DNA of 64,000 nucleotides. It comes from Harryflintia acetispora. GTDB taxonomy: Bacteria; Bacillota; Clostridia; Oscillospirales; Ruminococcaceae. The notes under the pieces were generated by a model. It made no database searches and was not told the origin of the DNA. It worked only from the letters and a program-made list of their open reading frames with translations. Made by a program: the position numbers and the translations under genes. How positions within the stretch are numbered: the stretch's first letter is position 1; the number at the start of each line of letters is the position of its first letter. The stretch spans positions 124,001 through 188,000 of the forward strand of contig SLUK01000002.1 of assembly GCA_004340125.1 (NCBI GenBank), in the 5' to 3' direction. Positions 33,627-42,118 of this stretch are shown here, in pieces.

Positions 33627-34226
33627 CTAAATTTCGCTGCGTCCCTCCAGCGCGCGGTAGAGGGTCACCTCGTCCGCATACTCCAGATTGCCGCCCACCG
33701 GGATCCCGTAGGCCAGGCGGGTTACCTTGAGGCCCATCGGCTTTAGGAGCCGGGCCAGATACATCGCCGTGGCCTCGCCCTCCACCGTCGGGTTGGTGGC
33801 CATGATGACCTCCTTGACCGTCCCGTCCGAGAGGCGGGCGAGCAGCTCCTTGATATACAGCTGATCAGGGCCGATCCCTTCCATCGGGGAGATCAGCCCA
33901 TGCAGCACATGGTAAAGGCCGTTATATTCCCGGGTGCGCTCAAAGGCGACCACGTCCCGCGGGTCCTCCACCACGCAGATTAAGCTGCGGTCCCGCTTGC
34001 CGTCGGCGCAGACGGGGCAGAGCTCCTGATCGGTCAGGTTCTGGCAGACGGCACATTTCTTGATCAGCCGGTGCGCATCCAGGATCGTGTTGGCGAATTC
34101 CTCCGCTTTTTCCTTCGGAAGCCCCAGCATATGGAAGGCCAGGCGCTGGGCACTCTTGCGGCCGATCCCGGGCAGGCGCTCGAACTGCTCGACGAGCTTG
34201 GTCAGCGGCAATACGTTGTAGGCCAT
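33627..34226 (-). CDS. recR: Recombination protein RecR
   Basis: RecR works with RecF/RecO to load RecA at gaps. The 199-aa protein has an N-terminal helix-hairpin-helix (FERLPGIGRKSAQRLAFHML), a four-cysteine zinc site (CAVCQNLTDQELCPVC), and a Toprim domain (LICVVEDPRDVVAFERT and MATNPTVEGEATAMYLARLLK). The length is standard. It forms the common dnaX-ybaB-recR operon order of Bacillota on the minus strand, with only four bases between it and ybaB. Confidence 0.97.
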   Translation of the reverse strand: MAYNVLPLTKLVEQFERLPGIGRKSAQRLAFHMLGLPKEKAEEFANTILDAHRLIKKCAVCQNLTDQELCPVCADGKRDRSLICVVEDPRDVVAFERTREYNGLYHVLHGLISPMEGIGPDQLYIKELLARLSDGTVKEVIMATNPTVEGEATAMYLARLLKPMGLKVTRLAYGIPVGGNLEYADEVTLYRALEGRSEI

Positions 34227-34230
34227 CCGT

Positions 34231-34575
34231 TTACATCCCCGGGATATTCAGCCCGTTGGTGATGGCATCCATCTCCTTGGAGGTGACGTCCTCCACCGTG
34301 CGGATAGACTCGTTGACCGCCGCCAGGATCAGGTCCTCGAGCATCTCAATGTCCTCGGGATCGACGACCTCGGGCTTCAGCTTTAAGGACTGAAGCTCCT
34401 TCTTGCCGTTGATGACCACGGTGACGGCGCCGCCGCCGGAGGTTGATGTGAATTCGCGCTCAGCCAGCTCGGCCTGTTTTTTCTCCATATCCTCCTGCAT
34501 CTTCTGCGCCTTGCGGATCATGCCCTGCATATTGTTCGGCCCGCCGCCGAAGCCTTCCGGTAATCTTGCTTTCAT
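34231..34575 (-). CDS. YbaB/EbfC family nucleoid-associated protein
   Basis: The 114-aa protein has a Gly/Asn/Met-rich N-terminus (MKARLPEGFGGGPNNMQGMIRKAQKMQEDMEKKQAEL), a central beta-sheet (FTSTSGGGAVTVVINGKKELQSLKLKPEVV) and a C-terminal helix (EMLEDLILAAVNESIRTVEDVTSKEM), matching YbaB. These small dimers bind DNA and affect nucleoid structure. Start 34575 is chosen because AAAGGA lies about nine bases upstream. It lies between dnaX and recR, its usual place. Confidence 0.95.
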   Translation of the reverse strand: MKARLPEGFGGGPNNMQGMIRKAQKMQEDMEKKQAELAEREFTSTSGGGAVTVVINGKKELQSLKLKPEVVDPEDIEMLEDLILAAVNESIRTVEDVTSKEMDAITNGLNIPGM

Positions 34576-34667
34576 TGTGATAAACATTCCTTTCTTGGGG
34601 ATACACGGTCGTGATATGCGAGCCATTGGCTTCCCCAATTTTAAATTTCCTTATGATGAAACTGGAG

Positions 34668-36269
34668 CTACTCGCTTACTTTAAGGTCGATGTCCAGCTC
34701 ATTTGCATTTTTCAGCAGCTCATCGAGCGGGTCCGCGCCCTCCTCGATCTTATAATGCCCTTCCTTGAAGGGACCGAGGCGGTGCTTCTTCCCGGTAATT
34801 TCAATGATGCATTCGTGGATGTTCTGCTTGGAGTATTCGTTTTCCCGAATGAGCTTTAAAAAAAGCTCGTTCTTCGAGTCGATCAGGATCAAGTCGTCCG
34901 CCAGGTAGGCGTTCGAGCCGATCAGCGCGCCGTAGAGCGCCCGGTTTTTTTCCTTGAGCTTTTCCAGCACCTCCGCCCACCGGGGGAAGGGGACGGCCCG
35001 CTTGCGCAGCTCCTCGGGCGGAAGGACGGGCTTTTTCGGCGCCTCGTCCTGCGCTTCGGGGGCCGCCGGGGACGCGCTCGGAGCGCTGCCGCCCTGGAGC
35101 GCTGCTTCCAGCTTTGCCAAGCGGGCGGCGAGGGCGCCGTCCGCAGCGACAGGCGGTACAGAAGCCGCCGGCGCCAAAGCAGCCGGGGAGGGGGACTCGC
35201 AGATGCGCACCAGCGCCATCTCGAGCTCCAGGCGCTTGTTCGGGGTGCGCCCCATCCGCGCGAGGGTATCCTGCAAGCAGTCCAGGATAAAGAGCAGCCG
35301 GGGCACCGCGAAGGCGGCGGCGCTCTGATTAAAACGTTCCAGCTCCTGAGGCAGGCAGACCACTAAGGAAGAGAGCTTGTCGGTGCACCGGGCGATCATC
35401 AGGTTGCGAAAGTGCCCCACCAGCTGCTCGCACAGCCGCGCAATGTCGGCGCTCCCTCCGGCGGCCCCGCTCAGTGCCAGCAGCGCGGCGGCGCAGTCTC
35501 CGCCGGCGATTGCGTCCGAGATGGCGAAGAGCATATCGCTACTCGAAAGCCCGGCGCAGTCGGCCACCGTTTTTAGGTCGATCGCAGCCGAGTGGGACCA
35601 GCACTGGTCGAGCAGCGAGATCGCGTCGCGCATCCCGCCGTCGGCCAGCCGCGCGATCATCAGCGCGGCGTCGCGCTCGATGGAAAAGCCCTCCTGCGAG
35701 GCGATATAGGATAGCCTGTCCGCAATATCCTCAGGGTCGATCCGTTTGAAATCGAACCGCTGGCAGCGGGAAATGATGGTTGCCGGGACCTTGTGCACCT
35801 CGGTGGTGGCGAGGATAAAGAGCACATGCTCGGGCGGCTCCTCCATGATCTTGAGCAGGGCATTGAAGGCCTCGGTGCTCAGCATATGAACCTCGTCGAT
35901 GATGTAGACCCGCTTTTTGCACTGTACCGGCTGGTAGAAGGCCTGCTCGCGCAGCTCGCGGATGTAGTCCACGCCGCTGTTGCTCGCCGCGTCGATCTCC
36001 ATCACGTCGGTGACCGAGTCGTTGTCGATCCCGGTACAGATCTCACATTCGCAGCAGGGGTTGCCGCCCTTGGGTTGGAGGCAATTGACCGCCTTGGCGA
36101 TGATCTTTGAGCAGGTTGTCTTGCCGCTGCCGCGCAGCCCGGTGAAGAGATAGGCGTGGGAGGGCTTCCCGTTTTCCAGCTCGTTTTTGAGGGTGGTGGT
36201 GATGGCCTTCTGCCCGTAAACGTCGTCGAACGTGCGGGGACGGTATTTGCGGTAAAGCGCCTGATACAA
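34668..36269 (-). CDS. dnaX: DNA polymerase III subunit gamma/tau
   Basis: This is the clamp-loader ATPase of the replisome. The 533-aa protein shows MYQALYRKYRPRTFDDVYGQ, Walker A FTGLRGSGKTTCSKI, a four-cysteine zinc module (NCLQPKGGNPCCECEICTGI), Walker B VYIIDEVHMLS, sensor LATTEVHKVPATIISRCQRF and a C-terminal tau-like domain after an Ala/Pro-rich linker (about 370-420). No slippery A run suggesting gamma frameshifting was noted. It heads the dnaX-ybaB-recR operon and is preceded on the same strand by SRP RNA, an arrangement known in Bacillota. Confidence 0.96.
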   Translation of the reverse strand: MYQALYRKYRPRTFDDVYGQKAITTTLKNELENGKPSHAYLFTGLRGSGKTTCSKIIAKAVNCLQPKGGNPCCECEICTGIDNDSVTDVMEIDAASNSGVDYIRELREQAFYQPVQCKKRVYIIDEVHMLSTEAFNALLKIMEEPPEHVLFILATTEVHKVPATIISRCQRFDFKRIDPEDIADRLSYIASQEGFSIERDAALMIARLADGGMRDAISLLDQCWSHSAAIDLKTVADCAGLSSSDMLFAISDAIAGGDCAAALLALSGAAGGSADIARLCEQLVGHFRNLMIARCTDKLSSLVVCLPQELERFNQSAAAFAVPRLLFILDCLQDTLARMGRTPNKRLELEMALVRICESPSPAALAPAASVPPVAADGALAARLAKLEAALQGGSAPSASPAAPEAQDEAPKKPVLPPEELRKRAVPFPRWAEVLEKLKEKNRALYGALIGSNAYLADDLILIDSKNELFLKLIRENEYSKQNIHECIIEITGKKHRLGPFKEGHYKIEEGADPLDELLKNANELDIDLKVSE

Positions 36270-36324
36270 CCCACATTCCTCCTTCTGGGCTTATAACAAA
36301 ATAGGCAGTCGATCCATATGCCCG

Positions 36325-36443
36325 GTCACGCAGAGATACAGGTTTGCCTGCGGCGCACGGAACAGACTGCTTAATGCTGCTCGGTTCCCCGCCTGACATG
36401 ATTCACAGCGCCCCGCCGCACAGGGCCCGTATCTCTGCGTGAC
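36325..36443 (-). ncRNA. ffs: Signal recognition particle RNA (4.5S/SRP type)
   Basis: Read on the minus strand, GTCACGCAGAGATAC (36443-36429) pairs perfectly with GTATCTCTGCGTGAC (36339-36325). The apical part carries the SRP helix-8 signature GTCAGG...GGAACC...AGCAGC (about 36396-36370). This binds the Ffh M domain and forms the core of the signal recognition particle. A promoter (TTGCGT, 17 bp, TATAAT) starts transcription near 36480, so the primary transcript probably extends about 35 bases upstream and about 20 downstream of the core given. It stands in front of dnaX. Confidence 0.88.
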
Positions 36444-36486
36444 ACGACATACGCATGCCCTGCCCATTTGATTCCATAGCCCTATT

Positions 36487-36515
36487 ATTATATACGATTG
36501 GACTCCAAAACGCAA
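36487..36515 (-). promoter_or_regulatory. Promoter of SRP RNA
   Basis: Minus strand TTGCGT (36515-36510), a 17-bp spacer and TATAAT (36492-36487), with start near 36480. Confidence 0.8.
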
Positions 36516-36525
36516 GTAATTTTCA

Positions 36526-37059
36526 TCAGGAATAGAAAAACATCCGCACCATTATGGCGCTGGCCACAAAGCCGACCAGGTCGGCGGTCAGCCCGGCAAC
36601 GACCGTGTGGCGGGTGTCCTTGACCTTGGTGGCGCCGTAGTAGATGGCGATGGTGTAGAAGGTCGTCTCGGCCGAGCCCATCATGACGCTCGCCACCCGC
36701 CCGCCGAAGCTGTCCGGTCCGAGATCGCCCAGCAGCTTTTGGAAGATGGCCATCGCGCCGCTGCTCGAAATGGGGCGCAGAATGGCCAGCGGCACCACCT
36801 CCTTGGGCAGGTGCAGCAGGTCCGTCAGGGGGGCGGCCGCGTTTGAAAGCACGTCCAAAGCGCCCGAGGCCGAAAACATCCCGATGGCGGTGCACAGCGC
36901 GATCAGGGCCGGAAGGATTTTGAAGGTGACGCCGATCCCTTCCTTCGCCCCCTCCAGGAAGGTGTCGAAGACCGGTACGCCCTTATATAGCCCGTGTATC
37001 AAAATGAGCACGATCACCACCGGTACGCTCAGATCGGAAATCAGCGTAAGGATCGGCAT
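36526..37059 (-). CDS. spmB: Spore maturation protein SpmB
   Basis: A 177-aa integral membrane protein with four or five helices and the nucleoside-recognition (Gate) domain pattern: FKILPALIALCTAIGMFSASGALD and LRPISSSGAMAIFQKLLGDLGPDSFGGRVASVMMGSAETTFYTIAIYYGA. SpmB, usually with SpmA, is needed for spore-core dehydration. SpmA is not adjacent here. The start has GGGGG-type site (about 37063-37070). It is a single gene on the minus strand, ending 11 bases before the SRP RNA promoter. Its presence supports a spore-forming organism. Confidence 0.9.
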   Translation of the reverse strand: MPILTLISDLSVPVVIVLILIHGLYKGVPVFDTFLEGAKEGIGVTFKILPALIALCTAIGMFSASGALDVLSNAAAPLTDLLHLPKEVVPLAILRPISSSGAMAIFQKLLGDLGPDSFGGRVASVMMGSAETTFYTIAIYYGATKVKDTRHTVVAGLTADLVGFVASAIMVRMFFYS

Positions 37060-37166
37060 ACGGTTTCCCCCTTTCTGTGTCGGCCTGATACCAGTTTATG
37101 AGGGAAGGGGAGGCGATATGTTTTCACCAAAATAAAGCGTGCGGCATAGATTGCAAAAAAAGGGTA

Positions 37167-37195
37167 TTGACAAATTGAGACGATTGTGATTTAAT
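37167..37195 (+). promoter_or_regulatory. Promoter of trp T-box/trpXYZ
   Basis: TTGACA (37167-37172), a 17-bp spacer and TTTAAT (37190-37195). Confidence 0.85.
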
Positions 37196-37201
37196 CAAAT
37201 A

Positions 37202-37483
37202 AACCGTTGACGGGGAGATTAAACCGTGAGCCGATCGAAATCGGCGTGGGCGCTCACAGAGAGCCGGGGGTAGCTGGGAACCCGGCAGCAGCACAGCGGA
37301 CAAATGGACCCCTGAGGGCGCGGGGAAAGGCGAAAGCCGAGTATCCGGCGACGCGCGGCCGGCGTTATCGGGCCAGGAATGTGTTGGCATTCTGTTTGAG
37401 AGGATACGATTTTTTCGTGTCAATCAAGGTGGCACCGCAGGTTATTACACCTGTCCTTGAAATATTCAAGGACAGGTGTTTTT
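37202..37483 (+). promoter_or_regulatory. Tryptophan T-box riboswitch
   Basis: Leader with CAGAGAG and stem I terminal region (about 37256-37285), a specifier TGG (37305-37307) in the loop following it, the T-box core AAGGTGGCACCGCAGG (about 37425-37440) and a terminator stem ACACCTGTCCTTGAA / TTCAAGGACAGGTGT with T run (37447-37483). TGG is the Trp codon, so uncharged tRNA-Trp should turn on the transporter genes. This identifies the ABC system as a tryptophan importer. Confidence 0.92.
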
Positions 37484-37572
37484 CGTTTTCCGGAGAACGA
37501 AGACAGCCGCGCCCCTTTACTCAAAACAACAACCAACAAAACCATAACCGTATTTTGAAGGAGTTGTTGATC

Positions 37573-38658
37573 ATGAAAAAAACCATGAAAACCTTACTGT
37601 CCGCGATCCTTGCCTCCACCCTGATTTTTGCCGGCTGCTCGAGCGGCGCCGGTACCACCCAAAGCGAAGCGCCCTCTGAACCCGCATCCTCCGTCCAGGA
37701 GAGCGCGCCCGAGAGCGCGACGTCCGAAGCCTCCGAGGCGCCCGAGGGTACGGCGGATGGCGAGACCTATGAAATCGGCGTGGTGCAGATCGTCGACCAC
37801 CTCTCGCTCAACACCATCCGCGACGCCTTCGTCAAGGAGATGGAGACGCAGCTGGGCGACCGGGTGAACATCGAGTGCAAGGACGCCCAGAACGACCAGA
37901 GCAATTTAAACTCCATCGTCCAGAAGTTCGTGGGGGACGAGAAGGACCTGATCGTCGCCATCGCCACCCCGTCCGCCCAGGCGGCCGCGGCGGCCACCAG
38001 CGAGATCCCGGTGCTCTATTCGGCGGTCACCGACCCCGAGGCCGCCAAGCTGACCGGGATTCCCAATGTCACCGGTACCTCGGATGCGATCCCGGTGGAG
38101 AGCATCTTTACCCTCGCTTCCAAGCTCACCCCGGACGCCAAGAAATTCGGCCTGGTCTACAACACCAGTGAGGTCAACTCGGTCTCGGTCATCGAGCAGG
38201 CCAAGGAATACATGAGCGCCAACGGCTACGAGTTCGCCGAGGCGACCATCACCAACACCAGCGAGCTGCAGCAGGCGGCCTCCAGCCTGGTGGGCAAGGT
38301 GGACGCGATGTTCACCCCCATTGACAATACCGTCGCCTCCGCTTTGGCGGTGATCGCCGGGGTGTGCAATGAGAACAAGATCCCCTACTACGTGGGCGCG
38401 GACTCGATGGTCAGCGACGGCGGGCTTGCCACCGTCGGGATCGACTACTCGGTGCTCGGCACCCGCACCGCCCAGATGGCGGCCGAGGTGCTCGGCGGCA
38501 AGAGCCCGTCCGACATCCCCTTCGAGGTGATGAGCGACTTCTCGACCATCCTCAACACCAAGACCGCCGAGACCATCGGCGTGCAGGTCCCCGAGGACGT
38601 CCTCTCGAGCGCGACCCTCTTTGACGGGACCCAGGGCGAGCTCACCGCCGGGGAATAG
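37573..38658 (+). CDS. trpX: Tryptophan ABC transporter substrate-binding lipoprotein
   Basis: A 361-aa lipoprotein: signal peptide with lipobox FAGC (Cys about residue 20), a Ser/Glu/Ala-rich linker to about residue 60, then the TrpX/DUF534-type binding fold (YEIGVVQIVDHLSLNTIRDAFVKEM; DLIVAIATPSAQAAAAAT; VLYSAVTDPEAAKL; VDAMFTPIDNTVASAL). AAGGAG lies before ATG 37573. The upstream T-box with a Trp specifier and the following permease and ATPase genes support tryptophan as ligand. Related proteins of this fold also bind other aromatic or small compounds. Confidence 0.93.
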   Translation: MKKTMKTLLSAILASTLIFAGCSSGAGTTQSEAPSEPASSVQESAPESATSEASEAPEGTADGETYEIGVVQIVDHLSLNTIRDAFVKEMETQLGDRVNIECKDAQNDQSNLNSIVQKFVGDEKDLIVAIATPSAQAAAAATSEIPVLYSAVTDPEAAKLTGIPNVTGTSDAIPVESIFTLASKLTPDAKKFGLVYNTSEVNSVSVIEQAKEYMSANGYEFAEATITNTSELQQAASSLVGKVDAMFTPIDNTVASALAVIAGVCNENKIPYYVGADSMVSDGGLATVGIDYSVLGTRTAQMAAEVLGGKSPSDIPFEVMSDFSTILNTKTAETIGVQVPEDVLSSATLFDGTQGELTAGE

Positions 38659-38693
38659 GATTATTTAGACTAAACATTAAGGTGGCTATAACC

Positions 38694-39608
38694 ATGATGA
38701 GCTTGTTTGCCTTCCAGGGGGCGGTCGAGCTGGGGCTGGGATACGGCCTGCTCGCAATCGGACTATATATTTCCTACCGGATCGTGAATGTGGCGGACCT
38801 GACGGTGGACGGCAGCTTCACTCTGGGCGCGGCGGTATCCGCCGTGTTGACGGCGGCCGGGCACCCGGTTTTCGGGGTTCTCGCCGCCATGGTGATCGGG
38901 TCGCTGGCGGGCTTTGCAACGGCCTTTCTGCAGACCAAAATGAAAATCCAGCCGATCCTGGCGGGAATCCTTACCATGACCGCCCTGTACTCGGTCAACC
39001 TGCGGATCATGGGCAAGCCGAACGTACCGCTGCTGGGGGCGGATACCATCTTCACCATGATGGCCTCGGTGGTGGGGGATAAGTTTTCAAAACTCCTCAC
39101 CTGCCTTTTGATCGTGCTGATCATCATGGCGGCGGTGGTCCTCTTCTTCCGCACCCAGCTGGGGCTTTCCATCCGGGCGACGGGGGACAATGAGGATATG
39201 GTTCGCTCCAGCTCGATCAATTCGGACATGACCAAGACCATCGGGCTTTGCATGGCCAACGCCATCGTCGCCCTCTCGGGCGCGGTGATCGCCCAGATGC
39301 AGATGTTCGCCGATTCGAGCATGGGGATCGGCATGGTGGTCATCGGCCTGGCGTCGATCATCATCGGCGAGGTCATCTTCGGCCACAGCAGCGTGCTGCG
39401 CAGCGTTATCGCGGTGACGCTCGGCTCGGTGATCTACCGGATCATCATCGCCGAGGTGCTCGAGCTCGGAATGCCGCAGGGGGACTTAAAGCTGATCAGC
39501 TCGGTCATCGTGGCGCTGGCCATCTCGTATCCGGTGCTGATCTCCCATCTGCGCATGCGCACCTTGCGTAAAGGCAATGATAGGAAGGGGGAGAAGAGCC
39601 GTGCTTGA
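38694..39608 (+). CDS. trpY: Tryptophan ABC transporter permease
   Basis: The 304-aa protein has about eight membrane helices (for example GLGYGLLAIGLYISYRIVNVADLTVDGSFTLG near the start, and LCMANAIVALSGAVIAQMQMF) and resembles branched-chain amino acid/RbsC-type permeases, which is the TrpY group. ATG 38694 or 38697 follows AAGGTGG by eight bases. It forms the membrane pore of the tryptophan importer with TrpX and TrpZ. The stop overlaps the start of trpZ by eight bases. Confidence 0.92.
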   Translation: MMSLFAFQGAVELGLGYGLLAIGLYISYRIVNVADLTVDGSFTLGAAVSAVLTAAGHPVFGVLAAMVIGSLAGFATAFLQTKMKIQPILAGILTMTALYSVNLRIMGKPNVPLLGADTIFTMMASVVGDKFSKLLTCLLIVLIIMAAVVLFFRTQLGLSIRATGDNEDMVRSSSINSDMTKTIGLCMANAIVALSGAVIAQMQMFADSSMGIGMVVIGLASIIIGEVIFGHSSVLRSVIAVTLGSVIYRIIIAEVLELGMPQGDLKLISSVIVALAISYPVLISHLRMRTLRKGNDRKGEKSRA

Positions 39609-40395
39609 GATTTCGGGTCTGCAAAAGGTATTCGGACGCGGCACCGTCAATGAGCGGGTGGCCATCAAAGACTTTTCCCTGAGCCTTCAGAAGGGGGATT
39701 TCGTCACCATCATCGGGGGCAACGGCGCGGGGAAGAGCACCCTCTTCAACCTGATCGCCGGGACCTATCTGCCGGACGGGGGGAAGATTCTCCTCGATGG
39801 GGAGGACATCACCTTCCAGCGGGAGTATCTGCGCGCGCAGCACATCGGGCGGCTCTTCCAGGACCCCTTAAAGGGCACCGCGCCGTCGATGACGCTCGAG
39901 GAGAACCTCGCGCTCGCCTACGGGCGGGGGACCAAGCGGGGCTTCTCGATCGGGATCCCGAAGCGGGACGCAGAGATGTTCTGCGAAAAGCTGCGCGCCC
40001 TCGGCCTGGGGCTGGAGGACCGGATGAAGACCCGCATGGGCCTGCTCTCGGGCGGGCAGCGCCAGGCGGTCACCCTTTTGATGGCGACCATCGTCACGCC
40101 GAAGCTCCTGCTGCTCGACGAGCACACCGCCGCGCTGGACCCCTCCACCGCGCAGAAGGTGCTCGAGCTCACCCAGCGGATCGTCAGGGAGCACGGGATC
40201 ACCACCATGATGATCACCCACAACATCGGCAGCTCCCTGGAGCTCGGCAACCGCACCATCATGATGGATGAGGGCTCTTTGATCCTCGATCTTAAGGGGG
40301 AGGAGCGCGCGAACATGACGGTCCCGAAGCTCCTGGAGGTCTTTCGCGAGAAGAGCCGCAAGGAGCTGGACAACGACCGCATGCTCCTGTCCTGA
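39601..40395 (+). CDS. trpZ: Tryptophan ABC transporter ATP-binding protein
   Basis: A 264-aa ATPase: Walker A GGNGAGKSTLFNLIAG, Q-loop IGRLFQDPLKGTAPSMTLEENLA, signature LLSGGQRQAVTLLMAT, Walker B LLLLDEHTAALDP and switch His in MMITHN. The Walker B reads DEHTAALD rather than DEPT, which is frequent in the TrpZ/BioM-like group. GTG 39601 follows GGGGGAG. It is the last gene of the operon; a hairpin at 40511-40547 may end the transcript. Confidence 0.92.
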   Translation: MLEISGLQKVFGRGTVNERVAIKDFSLSLQKGDFVTIIGGNGAGKSTLFNLIAGTYLPDGGKILLDGEDITFQREYLRAQHIGRLFQDPLKGTAPSMTLEENLALAYGRGTKRGFSIGIPKRDAEMFCEKLRALGLGLEDRMKTRMGLLSGGQRQAVTLLMATIVTPKLLLLDEHTAALDPSTAQKVLELTQRIVREHGITTMMITHNIGSSLELGNRTIMMDEGSLILDLKGEERANMTVPKLLEVFREKSRKELDNDRMLLS

Positions 40396-40477
40396 CGCTG
40401 TGAAATTGTACGAAATGTATGGCGAATTTTAGGAATCAATTTACAGATCAGCTATGGAGAATTCCCGCGAAAAATGG

Positions 40478-40484
40478 TATAATG
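40478..40484 (+). promoter_or_regulatory. Extended -10 promoter upstream of MATE gene
   Basis: TGGTATAAT at about 40475-40484 forms an extended -10 without a good -35. A stem-loop (40511-40547) lies between it and the gene, so it might serve as a leader attenuator as well as the end of trpXYZ. Confidence 0.5.
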
Positions 40485-40510
40485 AAAAACAGAATTCGCT
40501 TATTGGATTG

Positions 40511-40547
40511 ATCACAGGGCGGCCTTATGGGCCGCCCTGTGATTCTT
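40511..40547 (+). terminator. Terminator-like hairpin between trpZ and MATE gene
   Basis: Perfect 14-bp stem ATCACAGGGCGGCC / GGCCGCCCTGTGAT with a five-base loop; only TTCTT follows, so termination may be partial. Confidence 0.7.
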
Positions 40548-40578
40548 ACGCAGTGACAGAGGGGGAATTGATTCTAAA

Positions 40579-41973
40579 ATGGAAAATAACATTTCGTCTT
40601 CGCAAAAGATGGGAACCATGCCGATCGGGCCGCTGCTGGCGAGTATGGCGATACCGGCCATGTTTTCCATGCTGATCCAGTCGATGTACAACGTTGTGGA
40701 CAGCATCTTTGTCGCCCGGATCGGGGAAAACGCCCTGACGGCGGTCTCACTGGTCTTTCCCATGCAGATGCTGGTGCTGGCCTTCTCGCTGGGCGCGTCG
40801 GTCGGCGCCAACTCCCTGATCGCCCGCCGCCTGGGCGAGGGGAAGCGGGAGGAGGCCTCGGCCGCGGCGACCAACGGCTTCTTTCTGGCGGGAATGAACT
40901 ACCTGATCTTCCTGGTTGCCGGCATTTTTATCTCCCGGCCCTTTCTCGTGCTGTTTTCGCAGGATGCCGGGATTGTCGAGATGGGCACCCAGTACCTGAC
41001 GATCGTCATGGTGGCCTCCTTCGGCATGCACATCGAGATGATGGGCAGCAAGATTTTGCAGGCGACCGGGAATATGATCGTCCCGATGGTTTCGCAGATC
41101 ATCGGCGCCGTGACCAACATCGTGCTCGACCCGATCATGATCTTCGGCTTGCTCGGCTGCCCGGCGATGGGCGTGGCGGGCGCCGCGATCGCCACTGTGA
41201 TCGGCCAGATTTTCGCCATGATCTTCGTGCTGGTGATGTACCTCTTTAAGGAGCACGACGTGCATGTGAGCTTTAAGCATTTCAGGCCCGACGGGCAGAT
41301 TGTCCGGGACATCTTCAAGGTCGGCGTGCCCACCATGATCATGAACGCGATCGGCTCGGTGACCACCACCGGGATGAACGCCATTCTGATGGTCTACTCC
41401 TCCACCGCGGTTGCGGTCATCGGCATTTACTTCAAGCTCCAGTCCTTCGTGTTCATGCCGGTCTTCGGCCTGACCCAGGGCGCCATGCCGATCATGGGCT
41501 ACAACTTCGGCGCGAACAACAAGAAGCGCTTCATGCGCACCATGAACCTGTCGCTCATCGTGGCCTCCATCATCATGGTGATCGGCACGGCGATCTTCTG
41601 CCTGATCCCGGACAAGCTGTTGCTGCTCTTCGACGCGAGCGAGCAGATGCTCTCCATCGGAACGGTGGCGCTGCGCACCATCGGCTTCTGCTTCATCGGC
41701 GCGGCGGGCGGTATCATCATCTCCACCATGTTCCAGGCGATGGGCTACGGCTTCAACTCCCTGCTGATGTCCCTGCTGCGCCAGCTGGTGCTCATCCTGC
41801 CGATCGGCTGGCTGTTCGGCAAGCTCTGGGGCTTAGACGGCGTCTGGTTCGCTTATCCGACGGCGGAATACATCTGCCTTCTGGTTTTCCTGCCCATCGC
41901 GGTTTCGGTGGTGCGCAAGGAGTTCCACAAAAAAGAGGAACAGGCTGTTTCCGGCCCGCAGCCGGAAGCCTGA
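40579..41973 (+). CDS. MATE family multidrug efflux transporter
   Basis: A 464-aa transporter with twelve predicted helices in two halves. MATE features are PLLASMAIPAMFSMLIQSMYNVVDSIFVARIGENALTAVSLVFP at the start of half one and the repeated pattern in half two (VGVPTMIMNAIGSVTTTGMNAILM...YFKLQSFVFMPVFGLTQGAMPIMGYNFGANN). Such pumps expel cationic drugs or metabolites using sodium or proton gradients. A GGGGG site lies 13 bases upstream, weaker than usual. It is a single gene closed by a strong terminator. Substrate cannot be predicted. Confidence 0.93.
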   Translation: MENNISSSQKMGTMPIGPLLASMAIPAMFSMLIQSMYNVVDSIFVARIGENALTAVSLVFPMQMLVLAFSLGASVGANSLIARRLGEGKREEASAAATNGFFLAGMNYLIFLVAGIFISRPFLVLFSQDAGIVEMGTQYLTIVMVASFGMHIEMMGSKILQATGNMIVPMVSQIIGAVTNIVLDPIMIFGLLGCPAMGVAGAAIATVIGQIFAMIFVLVMYLFKEHDVHVSFKHFRPDGQIVRDIFKVGVPTMIMNAIGSVTTTGMNAILMVYSSTAVAVIGIYFKLQSFVFMPVFGLTQGAMPIMGYNFGANNKKRFMRTMNLSLIVASIIMVIGTAIFCLIPDKLLLLFDASEQMLSIGTVALRTIGFCFIGAAGGIIISTMFQAMGYGFNSLLMSLLRQLVLILPIGWLFGKLWGLDGVWFAYPTAEYICLLVFLPIAVSVVRKEFHKKEEQAVSGPQPEA

Positions 41974-41984
41974 TCCCAGGCTAT

Positions 41985-42025
41985 AAAGCGGTCCCGCGCG
42001 AGATTTTGCGCGGGACCGCTTTTTT
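41985..42025 (+). terminator. Terminator after MATE gene
   Basis: Fifteen-base-pair stem AAAGCGGTCCCGCGC / GCGCGGGACCGCTTT and T run. Confidence 0.92.
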
Positions 42026-42118
42026 GTATGAATGGGCCCCCGGCGGAAGCCGGGGAGTCTCATCCATAAAGCATAGTGCTCCCCCGACCTTCATAAGTAT
42101 GAAGGAGGACAACATGGT

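Noticed and set aside
42029..42112. Hairpin CCCCGGC/GCCGGGG and seven-codon ORF (ATG 42114) before the flippase
   Set aside because: No T run, promoter or partner signal was found; too little evidence for a leader-peptide system.
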